From Acidimicrobiales bacterium (GTDB taxonomy: Bacteria; Actinomycetota; Acidimicrobiia; Acidimicrobiales; Palsa-688): DNA of 7,611 nt. The notes under the pieces were generated by a model that saw only the letters and a program-made list of their open reading frames with translations, searched no databases and was not told the DNA's origin. The stretch lies in NCBI GenBank assembly GCA_030039575.1, contig JASHVH010000164.1:1-7611 (forward strand), given 5' to 3'. Position numbers and translations under genes: made by a program. Positions 1 through 5,664 of this stretch are shown piece by piece (position 1 is the first letter of the stretch; each line of letters begins with the position of its first letter).

Positions 1-76
1 GTGGAGTACCGCCCTTATCCTCTGTCGTAGTTAGCATTAGTGCCGACCACCACCATTACGACGGAGAGAAGACACT

Positions 77-568
77 ATGGCTGAGCGCAAGACCCCGACC
101 AAGGGCACGCGAAAGTCCGCGTCGACCACCGCCGGCAAGGCGGCCAAAGGGTTCACGGAGGAAGAACGAGCGGCGATCAGGGAGTACCGCCGAGAGCTGA
201 GCGCGGCTTCGCGCCGTGGCCCGCGCGCTGCACAGGAGGACGGCGAGAGCGATGTAATGGCGAAGATCGCCGAGATGTTGGGCCCGGACCGCGCCATGGC
301 CGAACGGCTCCATGCCATCATCAAGGCCAGTTCGCCAGACCTCTCGCCCAGGACCTGGTACGGCATGCCGGCGTACGCCAAGGACGGCAATGTCGTCTGC
401 TTTTTCCAACCGGCGCAGAAGTTCAAGACGAGGTACGCCACGCTTGGCTTTAGCGACAAAGCGAACCTTGACGACGGCAACGTGTGGCCGACTTACTATG
501 CGCTAAAAGAATTGACGGCGGCCGACGAGTCAAGGATCCGCGCCCTCGTGAAAAAAGCGGTGAGCTGA
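77..568 (+). CDS. DUF1801-family small protein, function unknown
   Basis: A 163-residue soluble protein. The N-terminal ~25 residues are rich in Lys, Thr, Ala and Ser and look disordered and basic. Residues ~26-75 are charged and probably helical. From about residue 80 comes a DUF1801-like domain with the characteristic [18 protein letters not shown] stretch (about residues 116-133), followed by [11 protein letters not shown] and a C-terminal helix ending in LVKKAVS. The ATG at 77 is supported by GGAGAG at 63-68 with 8-nt spacing. There is no signal peptide or membrane segment. DUF1801 proteins are mostly uncharacterised. The Bacillus YdhG (Fra) member has been described as frataxin-like, but nothing here shows iron binding, so I assign no function. 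It is the only + strand gene and converges on the GH65 gene with 28 bp between stops. No clear terminator is visible between them. The 76 bp upstream contain AT-richer stretches (TATCCT, TAGCAT) that could be a -10 element, but no matching -35 is evident. Confidence 0.85.
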   Translation: MAERKTPTKGTRKSASTTAGKAAKGFTEEERAAIREYRRELSAASRRGPRAAQEDGESDVMAKIAEMLGPDRAMAERLHAIIKASSPDLSPRTWYGMPAYAKDGNVVCFFQPAQKFKTRYATLGFSDKANLDDGNVWPTYYALKELTAADESRIRALVKKAVS

Positions 569-596
569 CGACAGGACAAGCGGAGGCCTGGGTTTT

Positions 597-2984
597 CTAT
601 TCCTGCGTGAGGTCGGTTGCATCGAGCGCGATACGCAGAGGTTGGCGCCCGGCGGGCTGATGGGGAGCTGGGCCTGGCGCACCTTGTGGGGGGATTGCCA
701 TCTCGAGCTCCTCACCGGCGGCCAAGGCAAAAGGTTGCCCGTAGTGAGCAAACTCGAACTTCACATCCTGGTCGGTGTCCAGCCCGTAGGACGCTCGAGC
801 GGTGCCGATGGAGACCCTCACTTTGGCGCCGCGCCAACGCAGGGAGAAATCGAGGCGCGTTAGCGCGTCGGGCAGACGGGGAGAAAAACTAAGACGACCG
901 CCGTAATCGCGCATTCCTCCATAACCCGCTACGAGGGCGATCCATGTCCCGGCCAGCGAAGCCATGTGCACCCCATCATGGGTATTGCTCTCCACGTCGT
1001 CCAGGTCCATCGTGGCCGCTTCGGTCAGGTAGTCGTGCGCCAGCCCCAGATGGCCCACGTCGGCGGCGACGACAGCCTGAGTGCAGGCTGACAACGAAGA
1101 ATCGCGTACAGTAAGCCCTTCGTAGTAGTTAAACGCTTGCGCCTTTTCTTCGAGGGTGAAGGCGTCTCCTCGCCAGTGCATGGCCAGCATGAGGTCGGCC
1201 TGCTTGACTACTTGCTTTCGGTACAACTGGAAATAGGGTGCGGTGAGCAGGAGAGGGTAAGCCCCGGCGTTGGCGGAGGCCTCGAAGTCCCAGACCTCTT
1301 GCATGGTGGAACCGCGAAACTGTTCGACGTGCCCGGCGTCGTTGCGGGGGATGGCAAGCGCCTCGGCCGCTGCCCGCCAGTCGGTGAGCTCTGAACGCAA
1401 AGCTCCCAGCTGGTCTGCCACATCGGGCCATCGCTCGGCGAGGTCCGCGGCTCCGAGAAGGTTTTGAGCGGCCATCAGGTTCGTGAAGGTGTTGTCATCG
1501 ACGAGCGCGCTGTACTCGTCGGGGCCGGTGACCCCATCGATGTGGAAACGGCCGTCGGGACCGTAATAACCGAGCGACATCCAGAGGCGCGCTGTCTCGA
1601 CGAGCAACGGTAGGGTGCAGTCCCGTCCAAAGTCTTCGTCGTCAGTCCACCAGAAATGGCGCAGGGCGGCCACCGAGATGTCGGCGTTGACGTGGAACGC
1701 AGCCGTGCCGGCCGGCCAATAGGCCGAGCACTCCTGGCCCCGGATCGTGCGCCATGGGAAAGCCACACCGGCCAGGCCCAACACTTGCGCCCGCTCGCGT
1801 GCCAGTTCCATCGTTGACTGCCGCCACCGCAACGCGTCAGCCGCCGCCCACGGCGCCGTAGCCGACAAGACGGGCAAGACAAAGCTCTCGGTGTCCCAGA
1901 ACGCGTGGCCGTCGTAGCCCGGCCCAGTAAGGCCCTTGGCCGCCAAAGCTCGGCCCTCGGTCCTGGCCCCGGCCTGCAGCACATGGAACAAACCGAAACG
2001 CACCGCTTGCTGCACGACCGGGTCCCCTGCGACGGTGACGTCTGCGCCGTCCCAGAACTCGGCCATGAAAGACCGCTGCTCTTCGGCGAGAGTTTCCCAT
2101 CCCGCCAGCACGGCAGCGGCAATGGCGGCGTCGACCTGGTCACGGACCGCCGGACGGGACCGCTGGCCCGACCACTCGTAGGCGACGAACTTGGTCAGCA
2201 CCAGTGACTCGCCGGGCTGGAGACGGGCGGCGACGGACGTGCGAGCCCAATCGTCGCCCACGTACATATGCGTCCGCACCGCATCCGCGTCGACCCCGCC
2301 AACCTGGTTGACCATCACGGCACCCATGAGGAGGTTGCTGTTGCGAGTCCTGTGCATGAGCAGCGCCCGGGCGCCATAGGAATCGTGCTCCACAGGCACC
2401 AGCGGGTGGTCGAGGACGGCCGCCACCCGGGGGTCCTTCGATTGAGCGGGCACGTCTTCGTTGGCGACGAGGTCCGACTGGACCACGACGGAGGTGGGCT
2501 TGGAGAGCGCTTCGACCTCGTAGCGAATGGCCAGGATGGACCTATGGGTAAAGGACACCAGGCGGGTCGATCGGAGCTTCACCACATGGCCCGCCCGTGA
2601 CTGCCATTCCGCCGCTCTGCGTAGGACGCCGGCGCGCAAGTCGAGCACGCGCTCGTGGTGGAGGACCCTACCGTAGCGGACATCGAACGGCTCGTCGCCG
2701 ACTGATAGGCGGATGAGCTTGCCGTTCGTTACGTTCAGGACCGTCTGGCCAGACTCCGGGTACCCGAAACCGCCCTCGGGGTATGGTATCGGACGAAGCT
2801 CGTAAAAAGAACACAGGTAAGTGCCCGGTAGTGCGCTGGGCTCGCCTTCATCGAGGGTGCCGCGGACGCCAATGTGGCCGTTTGATAGGGCAAAAATCGA
2901 CTCGGACTGCGGAAGAATGTCTAGGTCGAGGCTTCGTTCGCAGATCTGCCATGGCTCCACCGGGAAGGCCTTCTGCCTGATCAC
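597..2984 (-). CDS. Glycoside hydrolase family 65 disaccharide phosphorylase
   Basis: A 795-residue cytoplasmic enzyme, close to the usual family length of 750-800. It has an N-terminal beta-sandwich (about 1-275), a linker, an (alpha/alpha)6 barrel (about 320-690) and a C-terminal beta-sheet domain. The glucose-site motif HAFWDTE lies at 360-366. GPDEY at 487-491 supplies the likely general acid E490. KQAD at 594-597, SSLS at 629-632 and H669 in NTHDG match positions that bind phosphate in GH65 phosphorylases, which favours phosphorolysis over hydrolysis. Known members invert the linkage to release beta-glucose 1-phosphate from maltose, trehalose, kojibiose, nigerose and related sugars; which one is used here cannot be read from motifs. 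The GTG start overlaps the pgmB stop as GTGA and has GGAG 7 nt upstream (2992-2995). The pairing with beta-phosphoglucomutase resembles M. tuberculosis Rv3400-Rv3401. A Pro/Ala-rich tail (about 765-795) may be dispensable. There is no signal peptide, so the substrate must be intracellular or imported. Confidence 0.93.
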   Translation of the reverse strand: MIRQKAFPVEPWQICERSLDLDILPQSESIFALSNGHIGVRGTLDEGEPSALPGTYLCSFYELRPIPYPEGGFGYPESGQTVLNVTNGKLIRLSVGDEPFDVRYGRVLHHERVLDLRAGVLRRAAEWQSRAGHVVKLRSTRLVSFTHRSILAIRYEVEALSKPTSVVVQSDLVANEDVPAQSKDPRVAAVLDHPLVPVEHDSYGARALLMHRTRNSNLLMGAVMVNQVGGVDADAVRTHMYVGDDWARTSVAARLQPGESLVLTKFVAYEWSGQRSRPAVRDQVDAAIAAAVLAGWETLAEEQRSFMAEFWDGADVTVAGDPVVQQAVRFGLFHVLQAGARTEGRALAAKGLTGPGYDGHAFWDTESFVLPVLSATAPWAAADALRWRQSTMELARERAQVLGLAGVAFPWRTIRGQECSAYWPAGTAAFHVNADISVAALRHFWWTDDEDFGRDCTLPLLVETARLWMSLGYYGPDGRFHIDGVTGPDEYSALVDDNTFTNLMAAQNLLGAADLAERWPDVADQLGALRSELTDWRAAAEALAIPRNDAGHVEQFRGSTMQEVWDFEASANAGAYPLLLTAPYFQLYRKQVVKQADLMLAMHWRGDAFTLEEKAQAFNYYEGLTVRDSSLSACTQAVVAADVGHLGLAHDYLTEAATMDLDDVESNTHDGVHMASLAGTWIALVAGYGGMRDYGGRLSFSPRLPDALTRLDFSLRWRGAKVRVSIGTARASYGLDTDQDVKFEFAHYGQPFALAAGEELEMAIPPQGAPGPAPHQPAGRQPLRIALDATDLTQE

Positions 2985-3733
2985 CGCCTTACTCCGATCA
3001 GTTCGGCAAGGTCGGTCACGACGACGTTGGCGCCTGTCTCCAGCAACGCGGCGCGGTGCCCAACCCGGTCAACTCCCACAACGAACCCGAAGCCGCCATT
3101 GAGCCCGGCCTCGACGCCGGCGAGCGAGTCCTCGAAGACGGCCGCCTGCCCGGGGGCGACGCCGGCCAGGCGGGCGCCGGCCAGGAACGAGTCGGGCGCC
3201 GGTTTGCCCCTGAGGTTGTACTCGACCAGAGTGTGGCCGTCTACTCTGCCCTCGACTAGGTCGGACAGGCCGGTGGCGTCGAGGACTTCCTTCGTGTTCG
3301 CGCTGGACGAAACGACCACCCGGCCCAAACCGGCACTCCTAGCCGCCTTCAAGTACTGGACTGACCCGTCGTAGACCTCGACACCCTGTTTCGCAATGAT
3401 CTCGTGCAGGAAGACGTCCTTACGGTTGCCCAGGCCGAAATTGGTGACCTGGGATGGGTCGTCCGATGGGGACCCGTCGGACAGCGATATCCCGCGGGCA
3501 GTCAGGTAGTCCCGCACACCGTCATGGCGCGGCTTGCCGTCCACGTACTGCTCATAGTCAAGAACCACGTCGAAGGGGCGGAAACCGTTGCCTTCCCTGG
3601 CCCGCAAGAACTCGTCGAACATCTGCTTCCACGCCGCCGCGTGCACGACGGCGGTCTTGGTGAGCACACCGTCCATGTCGAACAGGCCGGCACGAACCTC
3701 CGCCGGCAGCCCCAGCCCCTGAGCGCTTTTCAT
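2981..3733 (-). CDS. pgmB: Beta-phosphoglucomutase (HAD superfamily)
   Basis: A 250-residue HAD subclass IA enzyme expected to interconvert beta-glucose 1-phosphate and glucose 6-phosphate in the cytoplasm through an aspartyl phosphate. Motif I FDMDGVL gives nucleophile D19 and acid/base D21. The cap domain contains YVDGKPRHDGVRDYL (63-77), typical of the beta-phosphoglucomutase branch rather than general phosphatases. Motif II is VVVSSSANT with S142-S144, motif III is GKPAPDSF with K177, and motif IV is VFEDSLAG with E201 and D202. All catalytic residues are present. I chose ATG at 3733 because it overlaps the preceding ORF's TGA as ATGA, implying translational coupling, and it has no Shine-Dalgarno of its own. 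An in-frame TTG at 3754 would add 7 residues but is also poorly supported by an RBS. The stop overlaps the GH65 start as GTGA, so the two products are probably made together: the phosphorylase supplies the anomer that this mutase consumes. Length agrees with M. tuberculosis Rv3400 (about 262 residues). Confidence 0.93.
   Translation of the reverse strand: MKSAQGLGLPAEVRAGLFDMDGVLTKTAVVHAAAWKQMFDEFLRAREGNGFRPFDVVLDYEQYVDGKPRHDGVRDYLTARGISLSDGSPSDDPSQVTNFGLGNRKDVFLHEIIAKQGVEVYDGSVQYLKAARSAGLGRVVVSSSANTKEVLDATGLSDLVEGRVDGHTLVEYNLRGKPAPDSFLAGARLAGVAPGQAAVFEDSLAGVEAGLNGGFGFVVGVDRVGHRAALLETGANVVVTDLAELIGVRR
2992..2995 (-). promoter_or_regulatory. Shine-Dalgarno (GGAG) deciding the GTG start of the GH65 gene
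   Basis: GGAG lies 7 nt upstream of the GTG at 2982-2984, inside the last codons of pgmB. Together with the GTGA stop/start overlap it fixes the GH65 start, and it shows that the gene can recruit ribosomes itself as well as by coupling. Confidence 0.6.
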
Positions 3734-3978
3734 GGCGAATACGGCCGGGCCCAATTCCGGATCTCGGGCATGTCTTCGAGATGTTCCCTCACGTAATTCG
3801 CCTGCCTATCGAGCTGCGAGTTGCAGTACGCGACGAGTTCGCCACCTCGCTCAGGGGCCCGGCGCGCCCGTCGCCCAAAGTTGGTCTGCTTCGTCGGCGG
3901 ACAGGTAATTAGGGCAGCCCACCATCGCAAGTCCAGCTTCAGCTGGTCGTCCGGGTAGTCGGTGCGGGTATTGGCCAC
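3730..3978 (-). pseudogene. xfp: Phosphoketolase remnant: N- and C-terminal ends joined by a large internal deletion
   Basis: An open frame of 82 codons, GTG start. Residues ~9-22 (PDDQLKLDLRWWAA) resemble the start of xylulose-5-phosphate/fructose-6-phosphate phosphoketolases, which typically read like L-D-x-W-W-R-A-A-N-Y-L-S near residue 20-30. Immediately after WWAA the bases, read with two nucleotides (CT) skipped, encode NYLS, which suggests a small frameshift. Residues ~43-76 (PERGGELVAY...YVREHLEDMPEIRNW) match the very C-terminal tail of phosphoketolases, whose hallmark is EDMPEIRNW followed by an aromatic end. A normal phosphoketolase has about 790 residues, so about 700, including the whole thiamine diphosphate active site, are missing. 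The ORF keeps a strong AGGAGG RBS and overlaps pgmB by ATGA, so it may still be translated as a leader for the operon. The family comparison is from memory. The alternative is an unrelated small ORF, but matches at both ends in order make that less likely. Confidence 0.6.
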
Positions 3979-4192
3979 CGCTCCTCCTCATCCTCGCGTA
4001 CGCTATGAGGCGAGCATAGGGGTGGCGCAGACGCGCTGGCGATGCCTGTTACTCAGCGTTCGCGCGCTCTTCACTTTCAGGTCACGTTCGGGGATCCCGG
4101 CGCCGGCAACGACAGCCCCTGCGGCACCTGGGGACTTCAAGAGAAGCCGCTGTCTACGGTTCGGCCTTCATAAAAGCCTGATTCAGTGAGGA
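3979..4192 (-). other. Intergenic region holding the likely promoter of the xfp'-pgmB-GH65 unit
   Basis: This 214-bp gap lies downstream of the methyltransferase stop and upstream of the three-ORF unit, so promoter and terminator functions should fall here. A possible -10, TATGCT, sits at 4013-4018, about 35 nt from the GTG, but no convincing -35 lies 16-18 nt further up. A 6-bp stem (GGCTTT/AAGGCC with one G-T wobble, loop TATG) lies about 15-30 nt past the methyltransferase stop, with no T-run after it, so it is not a clear terminator. Short palindromes (GCGTACGC, and CCGGCGCCGG near 4100) are present, with no recognisable operator. Confidence 0.3.
3983..3988 (-). promoter_or_regulatory. 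Strong Shine-Dalgarno (AGGAGG) of the xfp'-pgmB-GH65 unit
   Basis: On the minus strand, GAGGAGGAG (3981-3989) precedes the GTG at 3978, with the AGGAGG core 4 nt from the start codon. It is the best RBS in the window, and it serves an ORF that appears to be a gene remnant. Since pgmB lacks an RBS of its own, this site may set expression of pgmB by coupling through the ATGA overlap. Confidence 0.6.
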
Positions 4193-5221
4193 TTACAGAA
4201 AACGGGTTGGCCCGGAGTGCGCCCCCTGTACCTCGACCCCAGCGGACGCCGCCTTCAGGTCCCAGTACCCGTACTCGACGGTGCCAACCTCAGGTGAGGT
4301 GAACCCGGGCCCGATCTCGTGAGCGACTACATCAAGGCGGGCGGCGCGAAAGGCCGCCTCGACCTCGGCGTCCTCCCAGAGGTGCAGGGTGAGCGGCAGC
4401 AGGGGGAGGGGGTGGAGCGTCACCTCGTGCTCCGGCGAGATAGGCCCTGACCGTGGCACCGTCAGTAAGAGCCGGCCTCCGGGCTTCGTCGCCGCGGCGA
4501 GGTTCCGGGCTACCTGGGTGAGGTCCGAGCAGAACTCGAGGCACCCGAGCGCGATTGTCACGTCCGCAGGCGGCCATTCTGCGGGGAAGGGCTGGTGGTA
4601 ATCGTGGACCACAAAGGTGCCGGTCGGCCGGGCGAGGGCAGCCATGCGGACCATTTCGGGTGACGCGTCACAGCCGATGACGTGGACCGACGCGGCGAGG
4701 CCTGCACTGAAGTGGCCCGGCCCACAGCCGACGTCGAGGACGGTGAAGCCGTCGCCGGCCACCTCTTCCAGCCATGATCGGGCGCAGTCCCAATAGTGTC
4801 CCCGGCTAGCGCCGAGCCGTTCGTAAGCCGGAGCCACTTGGTCGTACAGCAGACGGACGCGGTCCAGCTCGGCCTCGCCTTCGGCCGGGCGTTCCCTGAG
4901 GCCGAGCAGAATGATCCTGCCGTGGCCAGTCTCGATGGAGACCTCGCCGGAGAGGAGCTTGGCACCGTCTCTCAACTCCAGGCGCATCAGCGCGACCTCG
5001 CTGTGGGTCAAAGCCCCCGGCAATTCCCGCACGGTTATGCCGAACGCCAACAGTCCCGAAGCGAGGCCCTCCTCGGCCGCCCGTCCCGGGAGGAAGATGG
5101 CGGCCCGGATGCCGGGGTCGAGATGGTCCTCGATCTCCTCGACGGACGGTCGGGCCTCCAGGCTCATCAGCCACCGGAGCTGTTTTCCCGGTGCTGTGGG
5201 CGGGACGAGCCCGGGGTCCAT
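4193..5221 (-). CDS. Class I SAM-dependent methyltransferase with an uncharacterised N-terminal domain
   Basis: A 342-residue soluble protein in two parts. Residues ~115-320 form a Rossmann-type methyltransferase domain: LYDQVAPAYERLG (125-137) is the usual lead-in helix, VLDVGCGPGHFSAGL (161-175) is the SAM-binding motif I, D185 in VIGCDAS is the ribose-binding acidic position, D207 in VVHDYHQPFP is the adenine-contact region, and KPGGRLLLTVP (246-256) is the conserved post-motif strand. The acceptor substrate cannot be deduced. Residues 1-~112 form an alpha/beta segment I do not recognise. An in-frame TAG lies 9-11 nt upstream of the ATG at 5221, so the protein cannot begin earlier. No RBS precedes this ATG, but an extended -10 is placed for a leaderless transcript. 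The alternative ATG at 5167 (residue 19) has only a poorly spaced GGTGG. The gene is separated by 214 bp and 443 bp from its neighbours and is probably transcribed alone. Confidence 0.87.
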   Translation of the reverse strand: MDPGLVPPTAPGKQLRWLMSLEARPSVEEIEDHLDPGIRAAIFLPGRAAEEGLASGLLAFGITVRELPGALTHSEVALMRLELRDGAKLLSGEVSIETGHGRIILLGLRERPAEGEAELDRVRLLYDQVAPAYERLGASRGHYWDCARSWLEEVAGDGFTVLDVGCGPGHFSAGLAASVHVIGCDASPEMVRMAALARPTGTFVVHDYHQPFPAEWPPADVTIALGCLEFCSDLTQVARNLAAATKPGGRLLLTVPRSGPISPEHEVTLHPLPLLPLTLHLWEDAEVEAAFRAARLDVVAHEIGPGFTSPEVGTVEYGYWDLKAASAGVEVQGAHSGPTRFL

Positions 5222-5227
5222 GGGGGA

Positions 5228-5236
5228 AAGCTAACA
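5228..5236 (-). promoter_or_regulatory. Extended -10 promoter for a leaderless methyltransferase mRNA
   Basis: On the minus strand the sequence TGTTAGCTT (extended TGN plus TAGCTT, fitting TANNNT) ends 6 nt before the A of the ATG at 5221. Actinobacterial leaderless genes commonly carry TANNNT at this distance, so transcription would begin at the start codon itself. The missing Shine-Dalgarno and the in-frame TAG within the -10 region agree. No -35 was identified. Confidence 0.4.
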
Positions 5237-5318
5237 GGGCGGGCGGGCCTCAGCGGCGGCATCCACCAACGAGCCTGTACGGCCCACCCGGCGCCGGCGG
5301 CTCAGCAGCTGTGGCCCC

Positions 5319-5357
5319 TGGGCGCGGAGGGTGGGCGCGGAGAGGGGCCGCGGAGGG
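5319..5357. repeat. Three contiguous 13-bp direct repeats
   Basis: On the + strand: TGGGCGCGGAGGG (5319-5331), TGGGCGCGGAGAG (5332-5344) and GGGCCGCGGAGGG (5345-5357). Units 1 and 2 match at 12 of 13 positions, and units 1 and 3 at 11 of 13. The third unit coincides with most of the left arm of the tRNA-like hairpin. Read on the minus strand each unit resembles a tRNA 3' end, i.e. T-stem 3' strand CCCTCC followed by an acceptor-like strand. Confidence 0.6.
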
Positions 5358-5377
5358 ACTTGAACCCTCCGGGCCCC
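5344..5377 (-). other. tRNA T-arm plus acceptor-like hairpin (tRNA remnant or minihelix)
   Basis: On the minus strand, GGGGCC and CGGAGGG pair with CCCTCCG and GGCCCC around the 7-nt loop TTCAAGT. This gives 13 base pairs with one bulged base (position 5350). The loop fits the T-loop consensus TTCRANY and is closed by the G-C pair expected at tRNA positions 53-61. The stem length is about that of a T-stem stacked on an acceptor stem (12 bp). No D-arm, no usable anticodon arm and no encoded CCA are seen, so it is not a complete tRNA. It could be the 3' piece of a disrupted tRNA gene, an attachment-site fragment, or simply a stable hairpin. It lacks a following T-run, so it is not a classical intrinsic terminator. 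Confidence 0.45.
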
Positions 5378-5378
5378 A

Positions 5379-5401
5379 ATTGCTACTGACCTTGTAGCAA
5401 T
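5379..5401. repeat. Perfect 8-7-8 inverted repeat
   Basis: ATTGCTAC (5379-5386), spacer TGACCTT (5387-5393) and GTAGCAAT (5394-5401) form a perfect 8-bp inverted repeat. It lies one base beyond the tRNA-like hairpin. Its geometry matches the core sites of tyrosine recombinases (two inverted arms around a 7-bp overlap), and also an anticodon stem-loop in size. However, the minus-strand loop AAGGTCA lacks T at the position equivalent to U33, so a working anticodon is unlikely. Confidence 0.5.
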
Positions 5402-5664
5402 ATGTTTTGCCTAGTAGAGGACCACTTGCAGTGTGCCTGATGTCATAAGTGCGCAAGCCTCTTCCATAGTGAGCATCGGGACTTCTTGCACACGACGGTG
5501 CGGGGCCCGGAGCTCGTGGCCGGCCGCTGGGTTGTCTTTTTGGGCGTGCTTATTGCGTAGACGCGATCCTGTCCGTTGGTCGGGAGAACGCCGGACTGCT
5601 GAAGTTGTCGTCTCCCCTGTCGCCTTCACGGCTCATCGGTTCGAGTTGAGTCGTACACCTGTGG

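Larger units (their letters stand above)
5222..5664. other. 443-bp region without a convincing gene; tRNA-like hairpin and repeats
   Basis: This gap lies between the regulator's stop and the methyltransferase start. Its GC-rich half (about 5240-5378) carries three 13-bp repeat units and a tRNA T-arm/acceptor-like hairpin, followed at once by a perfect 8-bp inverted repeat. The remainder (5402-5664) is of more balanced composition. A 72-codon minus-strand ORF (5411-5629, GTG start) and a 79-codon + strand ORF (5433-5672) cross it, but neither has an RBS or any recognisable domain. No clear terminator follows the regulator; the only nearby structure is a 6-bp stem (GTGGTC/GGCCAC, one wobble) overlapping its stop codon. 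The mix suggests a former insertion or attachment site, but no integrase or transposase is visible. Confidence 0.5.

Noticed and set aside
37..480. 147-codon minus-strand ORF opposite the DUF1801 gene
   Set aside because: It is a shadow frame over a gene with clear domain similarity and an RBS; its translation shows no recognisable motif.
569..596. Possible bidirectional terminator between the converging DUF1801 and GH65 genes
   Set aside because: Only a 4-bp CAGG/CCTG stem with a long loop precedes GGTTTTCT; too weak to call.
1475..2143. 222-codon alternative-frame ORF inside the GH65 gene
   Set aside because: Ser/Arg/Pro-rich translation typical of an off-frame reading of GC-rich coding DNA; the GH65 frame carries all family motifs here.
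5344..5377. GC-rich hairpin as an intrinsic terminator of the LuxR-type regulator
   Set aside because: It lies nearly 290 bp past the stop codon and is followed by CTCTCC rather than a T-run; the conserved T-loop sequence is better explained by a tRNA origin.
4796..5389. 197-codon + strand ORF antisense to the methyltransferase
   Set aside because: No domain, no RBS, and it runs through the methyltransferase N-terminus and into the repeat region; explained by low stop-codon density at high GC.
5379..5401. Inverted repeat as the anticodon arm of a tRNA-Thr (GGT) together with the T-arm-like hairpin
   Set aside because: The loop AAGGTCA lacks the invariant T33 equivalent and has C at position 37, the segment between the two arms is too long for a class I variable loop, and no D-arm or 5' acceptor strand can be found.
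5411..5629. 72-codon minus-strand ORF just downstream of the LuxR-type regulator, with an inner segment MLTMEEACALMTSGTLQVVLY
   Set aside because: GTG start without a usable RBS, no recognisable domain, and it lies in a region of repeats and likely rearrangement; it could be a decayed gene end but there is not enough to call it.
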